This document shows positions 14,492 to 23,248 of a DNA stretch of 33,942 nt, piece after piece. Below the pieces are notes generated by a model. That model saw nothing but the letters and a program-made list of their open reading frames with translations, searched no databases and had not been told where the DNA came from. The stretch spans positions 1-33,942 of the forward strand of contig JACPYV010000063.1 in NCBI GenBank assembly GCA_016195825.1, written 5' to 3'. Within the stretch, counting starts at the first letter, position 1. Each line of letters opens with the position of its first letter. The position numbers were made by a program, and so were the translations under genes. The stretch comes from Burkholderiales bacterium. Its GTDB lineage: Bacteria > Pseudomonadota > Gammaproteobacteria > Burkholderiales > Burkholderiaceae_C.

Positions 14492-15436
14492 ATGGCAGTC
14501 GACGCCAATCCCAACCCCACGGCGTCCGCGTCCGCGCTGCGCGGCTTCTTTGCGGGCGATGTCTGGCATTCCTTCCGCTCGTCGCCCGTCGCGATGCTGG
14601 CCGCTGTCATCACGGCCATCTGCCTGGTCTGCGCACTCGGCGCCGAGTTCGTCGCGCCGCACAACCCCTTCGACCTGGCGACGCTGGAGCTGATGGACTC
14701 GCTGAAGCCACCGGCCTGGGTGAGCGGCGGTGAGCCCAGGTACCTGTTGGGCACCGATGGCCAGGGCCGCGACATCCTGTCGGCGCTGATGTACGGCACG
14801 CGCATCTCGCTGCTGGTCGGCCTTGCGTCGGTGCTGCTGTCCATCCTGATCGGCGTCAGCCTGGGCCTGCTGGCCGGCTTTGTCGGCGGCCGGGTCGACG
14901 CCCTCATCATGCGCATCTGCGACGTGATGCTGTCCTTCCCGTCCATCCTCGTCGCGCTGATGATCAGCGGCGTCGGCCGCAGCCTCTACCCGCATGCGCC
15001 CGACATGCTGGCGTTCGTCGTGCTCGTGTTGGCGATCGCGCTGACCGGATGGGTGCAGTACGCGCGCACTGTGCGCGGCTCGACGCTGGTGGAGCGCAAC
15101 AAGGAGTACGTGCAGGCCGCCCGCGTCATCGGCGTCGGATCGCTGCGCATCATGCGCCGCCACGTGCTGCCCAATGTGCTGGGACCCGTGTTGGTGCTGG
15201 CCACCATTCAGGTCGCGTCGGCCATCATCACCGAGGCCACGCTGTCCTTCCTTGGCGTCGGCGTGCCGGCCACCAGCCCGTCCTTGGGCACATTGATCCG
15301 CAACGGCAACGACTACCTGTTCTCGGGTGAATGGTGGATCACCGCCTGGCCCAGCCTGACGCTGGTGCTGATCACGCTCAGCGTGAACCTGCTGGGCGAC
15401 TGGCTGCGCGACGCGCTCAACCCCCGTCTGAGATGA
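14492..15436 (+). CDS. dppC: ABC transporter permease, dipeptide/oligopeptide type (DppC/OppC family)
   Basis: The 314-residue product shows the DppC plan: N-terminal helix (SSPVAMLAAVITAICLVCALG), the periplasmic HNPFDLATLELMDSLKPPAW and LLGTDGQGRDILSALMYGTRIS segment typical of OppC_N, then the permease core with EAA loop ERNKEYVQAARVIGVGSLRIMRRHVLPNV and LGVGVPATSPSLGTLI. It pairs with the upstream permease. ATG 14492 lies 2 bp after the dppB stop. A 121-bp gap containing an inverted repeat separates it from dppD. Confidence 0.9.
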   Translation: MAVDANPNPTASASALRGFFAGDVWHSFRSSPVAMLAAVITAICLVCALGAEFVAPHNPFDLATLELMDSLKPPAWVSGGEPRYLLGTDGQGRDILSALMYGTRISLLVGLASVLLSILIGVSLGLLAGFVGGRVDALIMRICDVMLSFPSILVALMISGVGRSLYPHAPDMLAFVVLVLAIALTGWVQYARTVRGSTLVERNKEYVQAARVIGVGSLRIMRRHVLPNVLGPVLVLATIQVASAIITEATLSFLGVGVPATSPSLGTLIRNGNDYLFSGEWWITAWPSLTLVLITLSVNLLGDWLRDALNPRLR

Positions 15437-15446
15437 GATCACCCCT

Positions 15447-15499
15447 ACCGGCTTCGCCGGCCCCTCAAGGGGCGTCGCCAGTGGCCCGGCAAAGCCGGT
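15447..15499. repeat. Nested inverted repeat between dppC and dppD
   Basis: ACCGGCTT (15447-15454) and AAGCCGGT (15492-15499) form an outer stem; inside, GCCCC (15460-15464) pairs with GGGGC (15469-15473) around TCAA. It looks like a REP-type extragenic palindrome. In an operon it could stabilise the upstream permease message or reduce read-through to the ATPases. Confidence 0.55.
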
Positions 15500-15557
15500 T
15501 TCACAGCGGTCGCTCGGCCATCTCAAGTTGCTCGAGGCGTGAGGCGGGGCCGATGAA

Positions 15558-16538
15558 ATGACAATGCCCCTGCTCGAAGTCAGCCACCTGCGGGTGGAGT
15601 TCCCGACCCGCCACGGCACGCTGCTGGCGCTGGACGACATCTCTTTCGCCATCGCGCCGGGCGAGATCCTCGGCGTCGTTGGCGAGTCCGGTGCCGGCAA
15701 GTCGCTGACCGGCGCGGCCATCATCGGCCTGCTGGACCCGCCGGGCCGCATTGCCGCTGGCGAGATCAGGCTGGCGGGCCGGCGCATCGACAACCTGCCC
15801 TACGAGCAGATGCGCCGCATCCGCGGCCGGGAGATCGGCGCCGTCTTCCAGGATCCGCTGACCTCGCTGAACCCGCTCTACACGGTGGGCCACCAACTGG
15901 TCGAGACGATTACGACGCACTTGGACCTGACGGGCGCCCAGGCGCGCACGCGGGCCATCGAGCTGCTGGCGTCCACGGGCATCCCGGCACCCGAGGCGCG
16001 CATCGACCACTACCCGCACCAGTTCTCCGGCGGCATGCGCCAGCGTGTGGTCATCGCGCTCGCGTTGGCGGCCAACCCCAAGCTCATCGTCGCGGACGAG
16101 CCGACCACGGCGCTGGACGTGTCCATCCAGGCGCAGATCATTGCGCTGCTGAAGAAGGTCTGCAAAGAGCAGGGGGCGGCCGTCATGCTGGTCACCCACG
16201 ACATGGGCGTCATTGCCGAGACCTGCGACCGCGTCGCGGTCATGTATGCGGGCCGCGTCGCCGAGATCGGCCCGGTGGCTGATGTCATCCACCGCCCCGC
16301 CCACCCGTACACGGTCGGCCTGATGGGCTCCATCCCGGCCATGGACGAAGACCGTGAGCGCCTGCTGCAAATTGATGGTGCCATGCCGAGGCTGACCGCC
16401 ATCCCGCCGGGCTGCGCCTTCAATCCGCGCTGTCCCCGTGTCTTCGACCGCTGCCGGGTCGAGCGGCCCGAGCTGGTCCAGGTCGGCACGACCCGTGCGG
16501 CCTGCTGGAAGCCCGTGACCGTGGAGGTGCCGCGATGA
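15558..16538 (+). CDS. dppD: ABC transporter ATP-binding protein, dipeptide/oligopeptide type (DppD/OppD family)
   Basis: The 326-residue ATPase has Walker A GESGAGKS (42-49), Q-loop [14 protein letters not shown] signature FSGGMRQR (about 156-163), Walker [13 protein letters not shown] and the switch His in LVTHDMG. The C-terminal oligo_HPY extension ([18 protein letters not shown]) and [15 protein letters not shown] cysteines, an iron-sulphur-like site in peptide-transporter ATPases, place it in the DppD/OppD group. It energises transport with dppF. ATG 15558 or 15564 could be the start; neither has a strong ribosome-binding site. The stop overlaps dppF (ATGA). Confidence 0.92.
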   Translation: MTMPLLEVSHLRVEFPTRHGTLLALDDISFAIAPGEILGVVGESGAGKSLTGAAIIGLLDPPGRIAAGEIRLAGRRIDNLPYEQMRRIRGREIGAVFQDPLTSLNPLYTVGHQLVETITTHLDLTGAQARTRAIELLASTGIPAPEARIDHYPHQFSGGMRQRVVIALALAANPKLIVADEPTTALDVSIQAQIIALLKKVCKEQGAAVMLVTHDMGVIAETCDRVAVMYAGRVAEIGPVADVIHRPAHPYTVGLMGSIPAMDEDRERLLQIDGAMPRLTAIPPGCAFNPRCPRVFDRCRVERPELVQVGTTRAACWKPVTVEVPR

Positions 16539-17533
16539 GCGCCCCCCTCGTCGAGGTCGTCGACCTCGCCAAAGTCTTCGACGTGTCACCGCCGTGGCTG
16601 AACCGCGTCGTCGAGCGCAAGCCCAAGGCCTTCGTGCACGCGGTGGACGGCGTGTCCTTCGCGATCCAGCGGGGCAAGACGCTGGCCCTGGTCGGCGAGA
16701 GCGGTTGCGGCAAGAGCACGGTCGCGCGCCTGCTCGTCGGCCTCTATGCGGCGACTCAGGGCCGCGTGGACTTCGATGGCGAGGACATCGCAAAGACGCT
16801 GGCCGGCCCCGGCGCGCTGAAGCTGCGCCGGCGCATGCAGATGATCTTCCAGGACCCCTATGCGTCGCTGAACCCGCGCTGGAAGGTGCTGGATATCGTT
16901 GCCGAGCCGCTGCGCGAGCACGGCCTGTTGAAGGGTGATGCCGAGGCGAGGCAGCGCGTTGGCGAACTGCTCAGCTCGGTGGGCCTGAACCCGGCCGATG
17001 CCGACAAGTTCCCGCACCAGTTCTCCGGCGGCCAGCGCCAGCGCATCTCCATCGCGCGGGCACTCGCGACCCAGCCCGAGTTCCTGGTCTGCGACGAACC
17101 GACGTCCGCGCTGGACGTGTCGGTGCAGGCCCAGGTCCTCAACATCATGAAGGACTTGCAGCGCCAGCGCGGCCTGACCTACCTCTTCATCTCGCACAAC
17201 CTGGCTGTCGTGCGCCATGTGGCGGATCAGGTCGGCGTCATGTACCTGGGCCGCCTGGTCGAGGTGGCTGACAAGGCCGATCTGTTCGCGCGACCCCGCC
17301 ATCCGTACACGCGCATGTTGCTGGACGCGATTCCCGACATCCACATGTCCGGCCGGGCCCGCACCCCGGTGCAGGGCGAGGTGCCCAACCCGTTGAATCC
17401 GCCCAGCGGCTGCAGCTTTCACCCGCGCTGCCCGCTGGCGAATGCGCGCTGCAAGGCCGAGCGTCCGATGCTGCTGGACATCCAGGGTGTGCGCGTGGCC
17501 TGCCACGCGGTCGAAGAGGGCCGGGCAGGCTGA
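16535..17533 (+). CDS. dppF: ABC transporter ATP-binding protein, dipeptide/oligopeptide type (DppF/OppF family)
   Basis: The 332-residue ATPase has Walker A GESGCGKS (54-61), Q-loop [15 protein letters not shown], signature FSGGQRQR, Walker [13 protein letters not shown] and FISHNLAVV, then the HPY extension ([17 protein letters not shown]) and [15 protein letters not shown]. An insert after strand 1 ([18 protein letters not shown]) is typical of DppF. It forms a heterodimer with DppD. Its start overlaps the dppD stop, so the two are translationally coupled. It converges on lptM with 3 bp between stops. Confidence 0.92.
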   Translation: MSAPLVEVVDLAKVFDVSPPWLNRVVERKPKAFVHAVDGVSFAIQRGKTLALVGESGCGKSTVARLLVGLYAATQGRVDFDGEDIAKTLAGPGALKLRRRMQMIFQDPYASLNPRWKVLDIVAEPLREHGLLKGDAEARQRVGELLSSVGLNPADADKFPHQFSGGQRQRISIARALATQPEFLVCDEPTSALDVSVQAQVLNIMKDLQRQRGLTYLFISHNLAVVRHVADQVGVMYLGRLVEVADKADLFARPRHPYTRMLLDAIPDIHMSGRARTPVQGEVPNPLNPPSGCSFHPRCPLANARCKAERPMLLDIQGVRVACHAVEEGRAG

Positions 17534-17536
17534 CGT

Positions 17537-17710
17537 TCAGCGCGCCGGTGCCGAAGCGGGTGTCTGAGCGGGTGTCTGAGCGGATGCCGACGCGGCGTTT
17601 GCCGGCAAGGGCCGCGTTAGCGGCCCCTTCTGTCCACAACCCGCGAGCGCGGTAAGGGTGATCAGCAGCGCGAGGATGCGCCCACCTACACTGACGGCAG
17701 TCTTTTTCAT
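17537..17710 (-). CDS. lptM: LptM (YifL-type) small lipoprotein
   Basis: A 57-residue frame starts at ATG 17710 on the minus strand: MKKTAVSVGGRILALLITL then lipobox T-A-L-A-G-C with Cys25, then GQKGPLTRPLP, the signature of the LptM/YifL family. In Escherichia coli LptM binds the LptD/LptE translocon and promotes its oxidative maturation. The tail is low in complexity: a 12-bp DNA unit (17555-17566 and 17567-17578) is repeated and gives AQTPAQTP. A -10-like TAAACT ends 7 nt before the ATG, so the message may be nearly leaderless; no Shine-Dalgarno is visible. Unlike in many relatives, lysA does not follow; dppF occupies that side. Confidence 0.85.
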   Translation of the reverse strand: MKKTAVSVGGRILALLITLTALAGCGQKGPLTRPLPANAASASAQTPAQTPASAPAR

Positions 17711-17721
17711 CTGCCCAGTTT

Positions 17722-18054
17722 ATGTCCCTGTCCGACGCCGACTACCACGCCAAGGCCCATGCGCTGCTCGCCCGCATCGAGGCGCAGATCGACGCCTGGC
17801 TCGACGGCGACGTGGTCGACATTGACACCCACCGAACCGGTGGCCTGCTGGAGCTTGGCATGCCCGGCGGCAGCAAGATTGTGTTGAACACGCAGCCGCC
17901 GCTGCAAGAGATCTGGCTGGCCGCGCGATCGGGCGGCTTTCACTTCAAGTGGGACGGCGAGCAGTGGGTGGACCGCGAAGGCCAGGAGCTGTGTTCACGC
18001 CTGTCGCGCTGCGCGAGCGAGCAGTCCGGCCAGGCGTTGACGTTCACCAGCTGA
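17722..18054 (+). CDS. cyaY: CyaY, frataxin-like iron-sulphur cluster assembly regulator
   Basis: The 110-residue protein has the frataxin fold pattern: an acidic N-terminal helix (SLSDADYHAKAHALLARIEAQ, DAWLDGDVVDIDTHR), then GLLELGMPGGSKIVLNTQPPLQEIWLAARSGGFHF and a conserved W. CyaY binds iron and IscS and tunes Fe-S cluster assembly in the cytoplasm. It diverges from lptM across only 11 bp, so its promoter must lie within lptM or be very compact. The lptM/cyaY/mrcA arrangement is typical of betaproteobacteria and supports the assignment. Confidence 0.93.
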   Translation: MSLSDADYHAKAHALLARIEAQIDAWLDGDVVDIDTHRTGGLLELGMPGGSKIVLNTQPPLQEIWLAARSGGFHFKWDGEQWVDREGQELCSRLSRCASEQSGQALTFTS

Positions 18055-18205
18055 GCCTGGAGGGCCGTGACGCCTTCCCCAGTGGCTGCCGTGGAGTCGG
18101 CTTCGCCAGGCGCAAACAGACTTCAGCACTGTTTGTGTCCGGGCTCAGCCCCCCTGAGGAGGCGGCTGAGCCGGTAGGAGGTGGGCCAAGCCCTAGCGCC
18201 AAGCC
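18055..18205. repeat. Convergent cyaY/mrcA gap with two inverted repeats and a tandem repeat
   Basis: No gene is visible. CAAACAG (18113-18119) pairs with CTGTTTG (18129-18135), and GGCTCAGCC (18142-18150) with GGCTGAGCC (18164-18172). Neither is followed by a run of T, so they are weak terminators at best. Next to the mrcA stop, AAGCCCTAGCGC occurs twice 13 bp apart (18188-18199 and 18201-18212), duplicating the end of the gene including a copy of the stop triplet. Confidence 0.6.
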
Positions 18206-20599
18206 CTAGCGCTTGAAGAGGTCCAGGATGGATTTCTTCTCGTCGTCGGTCGCCGCGCCAGGCACATTGGGCTCGTTGGACAGCTCGCGCACGCCGCTGC
18301 CGGCGGTGTACTCGTCGTAGAACCACTCGCCATTGACGTTGACGATGCCTTCCGGCGGCGTCATCTCATCGACGGCCTTGTTTTTCAGCGCGAACTGCAT
18401 GTATTCGATCCACACCGGCAGGCTCAGGCCGCCGCCGGTCTCCCGGTCGCCCAGCTTGCGCGGCTGGTCGTAGCCTATCCAGACAATGGCGACCAGCTCC
18501 TTCTGGTAGCCGGCGAACCAGGCGTCCATGGAGTCGTTGGTCGTGCCGGTCTTGCCGTAGATGTCGGGCCGCTTCAACGTCGCCTGGGCGCGGGCCGCTG
18601 TGCCGCTGCGCGTGACCTCCTGCAGCAGGCTGCTCATCAAGAACGCGTTGCGCGGCTCGATCGCGCGAGCCTCGTCTGCCAGCGTGACCGGCAGTGCCTC
18701 GTACAACAACTTGCCCTTGTTGTCGGTGATCTTGGCGATCAGTTGCGGGCTGACGCGGTAGCCGCCGTTGGCGAACACGGCATAGCCCTGCGCCATCTGC
18801 ATCGGTGTCACCGAGCCGGCACCCAGCGCCATCGTCAGGTAAGCCGGGTGCTTCTCGGCCTCGAACCCGAAGCGCGTGATCCAGTCCTGCGCGTAGCGCA
18901 CACCGATGGAGTGCAGCACGCGGATGGACACCATGTTCTTGGACTTGGCCAGCGCGGTGCGCAGCGGCATGGGGCCCTCGAACTTGCCGTCGTAGTTCTT
19001 TGGCTCCCACGGCTGGCTGCCGGTCGTGCCGGCATCGAAGAACAGCGGCGCGTCGTTGACGACCGTGGCCGGCGTGAAGCCCTTCTCCAGCGCCGCTGAA
19101 TAGATGAAGGGCTTGAAGCTGGAGCCCGGCTGGCGCCAGGCCTGCGTCACGTGGTTGAACTTGTTCTTGGCGTAGTCGAAGCCGCCGACCATCGCCCGCA
19201 CCTGGCCCGTGCGCGGGTCCATGGACACGAAGGCGCCTTCCACCTCGGGCAGCTGCGTGACGGTCCACTCGTTGCCGTCCTTTTGCTTGGCGGTCTTGAC
19301 GACACGGATCACCGCGCCGCGGCGGATGCGGGTCTTGGGGTTGCCCTTGTCCGACAGGCCGGAGGCGACGGGCTTGAGGCCGTCGCCGGTGATGGCGATG
19401 GCGTCGCCACTCTGCAGCACGGCCGTGACCTTCTTCGGGTCGGCCTCCAGCACGACGGCGGCCAGCAGCTCGTCGTTGGCTGGGTGGTCGGCCAGCGCCT
19501 CGGCGATGCGTGCGTCCAGCGCCTTGGCGTCACCAGGCAGGTCGGCATAGGCCTCCGGGCCGCGGTAGACCTGGCGCTTCTCGTAGTCCAGGATGCCGCG
19601 CCGCAGCGCGCGGTACGCGGCGTTCTGCTCGTCGCTCTTCAAGGTCAGGTAGACGTTGAGGCCACGCGAGTAGGCCTCGTCACCGTACTGGCTGAAGATC
19701 AGCTGGCGCGCCGCCTCGGCGACGAACTCGGCATGCGAAGCGGATTCGCTGACGGTCCGGTAGCGCAGCTTCTCGGCCTTGGCCTCGTCGCGCTGCTCTT
19801 CGGTGATGTAGCCCGTCTCGTACATCCGCTCGATGATGTACTGCTGGCGGATGGTCGCGCGCTTGGGGTTGTTGATCGGGTTGTAGGCCGACGGCGCCTT
19901 GGGCAGGCCGGCCAGCATCGCCGCCTCGGCGACGCTGAGCTTGTCCAGCGGCTTGCCGAAATAGACCTCGCTGGCTGCCGCGAAGCCGTGCGCGCGGTGG
20001 CCCAGGAAGATCTGGTTCATGTAGATCTCGAGGATCTTCTCCTTGGACAGCGCCGACTCGATCTTCAGCGCCAGCAGGATCTCGTAGATCTTGCGCGTGA
20101 AGGTCTTCTCGGTGGACAAGTAGAAGTTGCGCGCCACCTGCATGGTGATCGTCGACGCGCCCTGACTGCGCGACTCGCCCACGTTGGCCAGGCCCGCGCG
20201 GATGACGCCCAGGTAGTCCACGCCACCGTGCTGGTAGAAGCGCGCGTCCTCGATGGCCAGCACGGCCTCCTGCATGACCTTGGGGATCTCCTGGATGGGC
20301 AGGTAGCTGCGGCGCTCCTCACCGAACTCGCCCAGCAGCACGCCGTCGCTGGACAGCACGCGCATGGGCAGCTTGGGCCGGTAGTCGGTCAGCCCGCTGA
20401 TGTCTGGCAGGTTGGGGTAGGCCAGGGCCAGGCCCAGGCCCAGCAGCAGCGCTACGGCGACGCCGCAGCCGGCCAGCAGTCCGAAGACCCACAGCGCCAG
20501 ACGGCCCACGCGCGGACCCAGGGGCTGAGGTCGGGCTGTTGAGGAGGTGCCGGTGGCGGGTGAAGGACTGGGCGCTGCGGGTCGGGGCTTGTCGTTCAT
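18206..20599 (-). CDS. mrcA: Penicillin-binding protein 1a, bifunctional peptidoglycan glycosyltransferase/transpeptidase
   Basis: The 797-residue protein has a Pro/Ser-rich cytoplasmic tail, one membrane helix (about 34-60), a GT51 glycosyltransferase domain with catalytic Glu117 in AIEDARFYQHGG and QGASTITMQVARN, an OB-like insert, and a transpeptidase domain with SSFK (Ser493 to Lys496), SKN in ALAKSKNMVS and KTGTTNDSMDAW. It polymerises and crosslinks peptidoglycan in the periplasm. In betaproteobacteria it usually faces away from the pil operon, as here, with 284 bp between it and pilM. Identity is secure; ponA is a synonym. Confidence 0.96.
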   Translation of the reverse strand: MNDKPRPAAPSPSPATGTSSTARPQPLGPRVGRLALWVFGLLAGCGVAVALLLGLGLALAYPNLPDISGLTDYRPKLPMRVLSSDGVLLGEFGEERRSYLPIQEIPKVMQEAVLAIEDARFYQHGGVDYLGVIRAGLANVGESRSQGASTITMQVARNFYLSTEKTFTRKIYEILLALKIESALSKEKILEIYMNQIFLGHRAHGFAAASEVYFGKPLDKLSVAEAAMLAGLPKAPSAYNPINNPKRATIRQQYIIERMYETGYITEEQRDEAKAEKLRYRTVSESASHAEFVAEAARQLIFSQYGDEAYSRGLNVYLTLKSDEQNAAYRALRRGILDYEKRQVYRGPEAYADLPGDAKALDARIAEALADHPANDELLAAVVLEADPKKVTAVLQSGDAIAITGDGLKPVASGLSDKGNPKTRIRRGAVIRVVKTAKQKDGNEWTVTQLPEVEGAFVSMDPRTGQVRAMVGGFDYAKNKFNHVTQAWRQPGSSFKPFIYSAALEKGFTPATVVNDAPLFFDAGTTGSQPWEPKNYDGKFEGPMPLRTALAKSKNMVSIRVLHSIGVRYAQDWITRFGFEAEKHPAYLTMALGAGSVTPMQMAQGYAVFANGGYRVSPQLIAKITDNKGKLLYEALPVTLADEARAIEPRNAFLMSSLLQEVTRSGTAARAQATLKRPDIYGKTGTTNDSMDAWFAGYQKELVAIVWIGYDQPRKLGDRETGGGLSLPVWIEYMQFALKNKAVDEMTPPEGIVNVNGEWFYDEYTAGSGVRELSNEPNVPGAATDDEKKSILDLFKR

Positions 20600-20816
20600 G
20601 AGCCGGCGGGGCGCGCCCGCGGGCGCAAAGGGAGGAGGCGGCGGATTATAGGAAGCGGGATCTCGCCGGCCTTGTATACGAAGTGGGTGTGCAAACCGTG
20701 TGTCAAACGACCGCTTCCCCTGTGTTTTTCAGGAGCTTGCAATCGCGCCGATTCGTGTATGTTTAGCAACGTGGCGTTACCAGCGGCCGCCGGATTTCTG
20801 TTCGGCGTCAACGGCT

Positions 20817-20845
20817 TTGCTGCTAGCATTCAAGTAACTTATTAA
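20817..20845 (+). promoter_or_regulatory. Candidate promoter of the pil-aro-dgt operon
   Basis: TTGCTG (20817-20822), a 17-bp spacer and TATTAA (20840-20845) form a good sigma-70-like pair. Transcription would start near 20852, about 30 nt ahead of pilM. The rest of the 284-bp mrcA/pilM gap shows no gene. Confidence 0.5.
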
Positions 20846-20883
20846 TAGTCCGATACGTAACTCGCGTGTCGGGGACAAAGGGC

Positions 20884-21963
20884 ATGGGAATACTTGACGC
20901 GCTTTTGGGTCGCAAGCACCCCCCCCTGATTGGCCTGGATATCAGTTCCTCCAGTGTCAAGCTGGTGGAGCTGAGTCAGACCAAGAGCGGCGAGTTCGTG
21001 CTGGAGCGTTTTGCCAGCGAGCCCTTTGAGAAGGGCTGGATCGCCGACGGGCAGATCGAGAAGTTCGACGAGGTCGCCGACGCCGTGCGGCGTGTCGTCG
21101 CGCGCAGTGGCACCCGCGTGCGTGATGCCGCGCTCGCGATGCCGCAGTCGGCCGTCATCACCAAGAAGATCATGCTGCCCGCCGGCCTGCGCGAGGAAGA
21201 GCTCGAACTGCAGGTCGAGGCCGAGGCCAACCAGTACATCCCGTTCTCGCTTGACGAGGTCAGCCTGGACTTCTGCGTCATCGGCCCCAGCCCCACCTCG
21301 GTGGGCGACGTGGAGGTGCTGATCGCCGCCTCCCGCAAGGACCGCGTGCAAGACCGCCAGGGCTTGGCCGAAGCTGCCGGCCTGCGGCCCGTCGTGCTGG
21401 ACATTGAGTCGCACGCGTCGCGCATGGCCATGGGGCGGCTCATCGCGGCGCTGCCCAACGAGGGCAAGGATGCACTCGTCGCGCTGTTCGAGATCGGTGC
21501 CGACACGACCAGCCTCAAGGTGCTGCGTGACGATGAATTGCTGTACGACCGCGACCAGTCCTTCGGCGGTTCGCAGCTGACGCAGCTTATTTCGCGCCAG
21601 TACGGCTTCTCCTTCGAGGAGGCCGAGCAGAAGAAGCTCGCCAACGAGTTGCCCGAGGACTACGAGGTCAGCGTGCTGAACCCCTTCGTCGACAGCCTGT
21701 CGCAGGAGATCGGCCGTGCGCTGCAGTACTTCTTCACCAGCACGCCGCACCACAAGGTGCACTACGTGATGCTGGCCGGTGGCACCGCGACGCTGCCCGG
21801 GCTGAAGGAGCGCGTCACCGACCTCACCGGCTTCGCCTGCATGGTGGTCAATCCCTTCGAGAACATGGACATTGGGGCGGCGGTGCGCGAGTCCAAGCTG
21901 CGTCGCGAGGCGCCGTCCTATCTGACGGCCTGTGGCCTCGCGATGCGGAGGTTCTTCCAGTGA
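20884..21963 (+). CDS. pilM: PilM, type IV pilus actin-like assembly protein
   Basis: The 359-residue cytoplasmic protein has the FtsA/actin-like fold motifs IGLDISSSSVKLVELSQ, ALAMPQSAVITKKIMLPAGL, EADQ-like EAEANQYIPF, ALFEIGADTTSLKVLRD and MLAGGTATLPGL. PilM binds the N-terminal tail of PilN and links the inner-membrane complex to the pilus motors. ATG 20884 (MGILDALLG) is preferred, with GGGGA at 20871-20875; a GTG at 20866 would extend it by six residues but has no ribosome-binding site. It heads a tightly packed operon. Confidence 0.95.
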   Translation: MGILDALLGRKHPPLIGLDISSSSVKLVELSQTKSGEFVLERFASEPFEKGWIADGQIEKFDEVADAVRRVVARSGTRVRDAALAMPQSAVITKKIMLPAGLREEELELQVEAEANQYIPFSLDEVSLDFCVIGPSPTSVGDVEVLIAASRKDRVQDRQGLAEAAGLRPVVLDIESHASRMAMGRLIAALPNEGKDALVALFEIGADTTSLKVLRDDELLYDRDQSFGGSQLTQLISRQYGFSFEEAEQKKLANELPEDYEVSVLNPFVDSLSQEIGRALQYFFTSTPHHKVHYVMLAGGTATLPGLKERVTDLTGFACMVVNPFENMDIGAAVRESKLRREAPSYLTACGLAMRRFFQ

Positions 21964-22562
21964 TCTTGATCAACCTGCTGCCTTACCGCGAGGAGAGGCG
22001 CAAGCGGCGCAAGGCTGCGTTCTTCGCGGGCCTGGGCCTGGCTGCCCTGGTGGGTGCCGGCGTCGTCGTGGCTGCCTATCTGTTGCTGCAGTTCCTGACG
22101 ACGGAGCAGCAGTCGCACAACCAGTACATCCAGACCCAGATCACACAGCTGGAAGCGCAGATCAAGGACATCGCCAACCTGAAGTCCGAGATCGAGTCGC
22201 TGAAGTCACGCCAGCGCGCGGTCGAGGATCTGCAGACCGACCGCAACACGCCCGTGCAGTTGCTGAACGACCTGGCGCGGCTGGCGCCCGAGGGCGTCTA
22301 CCTGACGGCGATCCGGCAGGACAGCAAGCTCGTCACGGTCAGCGGCATCGCCCAGACCAATGAGCGCGTGTCCGAGTTCCTGCGCAACGTGTCGCGCAAC
22401 TCGGAATGGCTGGAAAAGCCCGACCTCATCGAAGTCAAGATCGCGAACGTCAGCACCAACACCCGCGACCAGCGCCGGTTGCTCGACTTCTCGATGAAGG
22501 TGTCGATCAAGGCGCCGCCGCGTGATCCCGCGACGGCCGCATCTGCCCCGAAGAAGAGCTGA
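21960..22562 (+). CDS. pilN: PilN, type IV pilus inner-membrane assembly protein (GTG start)
   Basis: The 200-residue product opens with ILINLLPYREERRKRRK, the conserved peptide that docks into PilM, followed by a membrane helix (about 22-46), a coiled coil (about 50-95) and a ferredoxin-like periplasmic domain. It heterodimerises with PilO to align the secretin with the motor complex. The start is GTG at 21960 overlapping the pilM stop (GTGA), so translation is coupled. Confidence 0.94.
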   Translation: MILINLLPYREERRKRRKAAFFAGLGLAALVGAGVVVAAYLLLQFLTTEQQSHNQYIQTQITQLEAQIKDIANLKSEIESLKSRQRAVEDLQTDRNTPVQLLNDLARLAPEGVYLTAIRQDSKLVTVSGIAQTNERVSEFLRNVSRNSEWLEKPDLIEVKIANVSTNTRDQRRLLDFSMKVSIKAPPRDPATAASAPKKS

Positions 22563-22564
22563 TC

Positions 22565-23248
22565 ATGGCCACCTCCATGCCCAAGATCGACCTGAACGCC
22601 TGGTTCGCGGAATTCGCCAGCCAGTTCCAGGGCCTCAATCCCAAGGAGCCCGGCCAGTGGCCGCTGGCGCCCAAGCTCGCGGCCTCGGTGGCCGTGGTGC
22701 TGGCGACCATCGGCGCCGGCTATTTCTTCGTGCTGGCCGATGTGCAGGCGGGCCTGGACGCCGAGCGCGACCGCGAGCCCCAGCTGCGCCAGGACTACAA
22801 GGGCAAGCTGGCCCAGGCCGTCAACCTGCCGGAGCTGCGCAAGCAGAAGAGCCAGGTCGAGGAATACGTGACCCAGCTCGAGAAGCAGCTGCCCGGCAAG
22901 GCCGAGATCGACTCGCTCCTGTCCGACATCAGCAGCGCCGGTGTCGGTCGCGGCCTGCAGTTCGAGCTGTTCCGCCCGGGCCAGGTGCTCGTCAAGGACT
23001 ACTACGCCGAGCTGCCGATCGCGTTGCGCGTGTCGGGCCGCTATCACGACATCGGCGCGTTCGCGGCCGACGTGTCCAACCTGTCGCGCATCGTCACGCT
23101 GCACAACCTGGTCGTGCTGGCACCCAGCAGCCGCGATGCCAACGCCACTCTCAGCATGGAAGCCACGGCGCGCACCTACCGCTACCTGGACGCCACCGAG
23201 GTGGCCGAGCAGCGCAAGGCTGCAACCAAGGCCGGAGGCAAGAAATGA
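22565..23248 (+). CDS. pilO: PilO, type IV pilus inner-membrane assembly protein
   Basis: The 227-residue protein has a short cytoplasmic segment, a membrane helix (about 38-58), a coiled coil with LRKQKSQVEEYVTQLEKQLP and a periplasmic domain containing GLQFELFRPGQ, YYAELPIALRVSGRYHDIGAFAADVSNLSRIV in pieces typical of PilO. It pairs with PilN. The start lies 2 bp after the pilN stop; its stop overlaps the pilP start (ATGA). Confidence 0.94.
   Translation: MATSMPKIDLNAWFAEFASQFQGLNPKEPGQWPLAPKLAASVAVVLATIGAGYFFVLADVQAGLDAERDREPQLRQDYKGKLAQAVNLPELRKQKSQVEEYVTQLEKQLPGKAEIDSLLSDISSAGVGRGLQFELFRPGQVLVKDYYAELPIALRVSGRYHDIGAFAADVSNLSRIVTLHNLVVLAPSSRDANATLSMEATARTYRYLDATEVAEQRKAATKAGGKK

Noticed and set aside
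14441-15793. 450-codon minus-strand frame over the permease/ATPase genes
   Set aside because: His/Gln/Arg-rich shadow crossing a gene boundary; the plus strand carries clear ABC transporter motifs.
17555-17583. CRISPR-like or regulatory direct repeats (12-bp unit repeated twice)
   Set aside because: The units are directly adjacent without spacers and lie within the lptM coding tail, giving a Q-T-P-A repeat; a simple low-complexity expansion.
19151-20542. Long open frame (463 codons) on the plus strand opposite mrcA
   Set aside because: It is antisense to a fully supported PBP1a with all catalytic motifs; its composition (Val/Gly/Asp/His/Arg-rich, no domain) is a typical GC-rich shadow.
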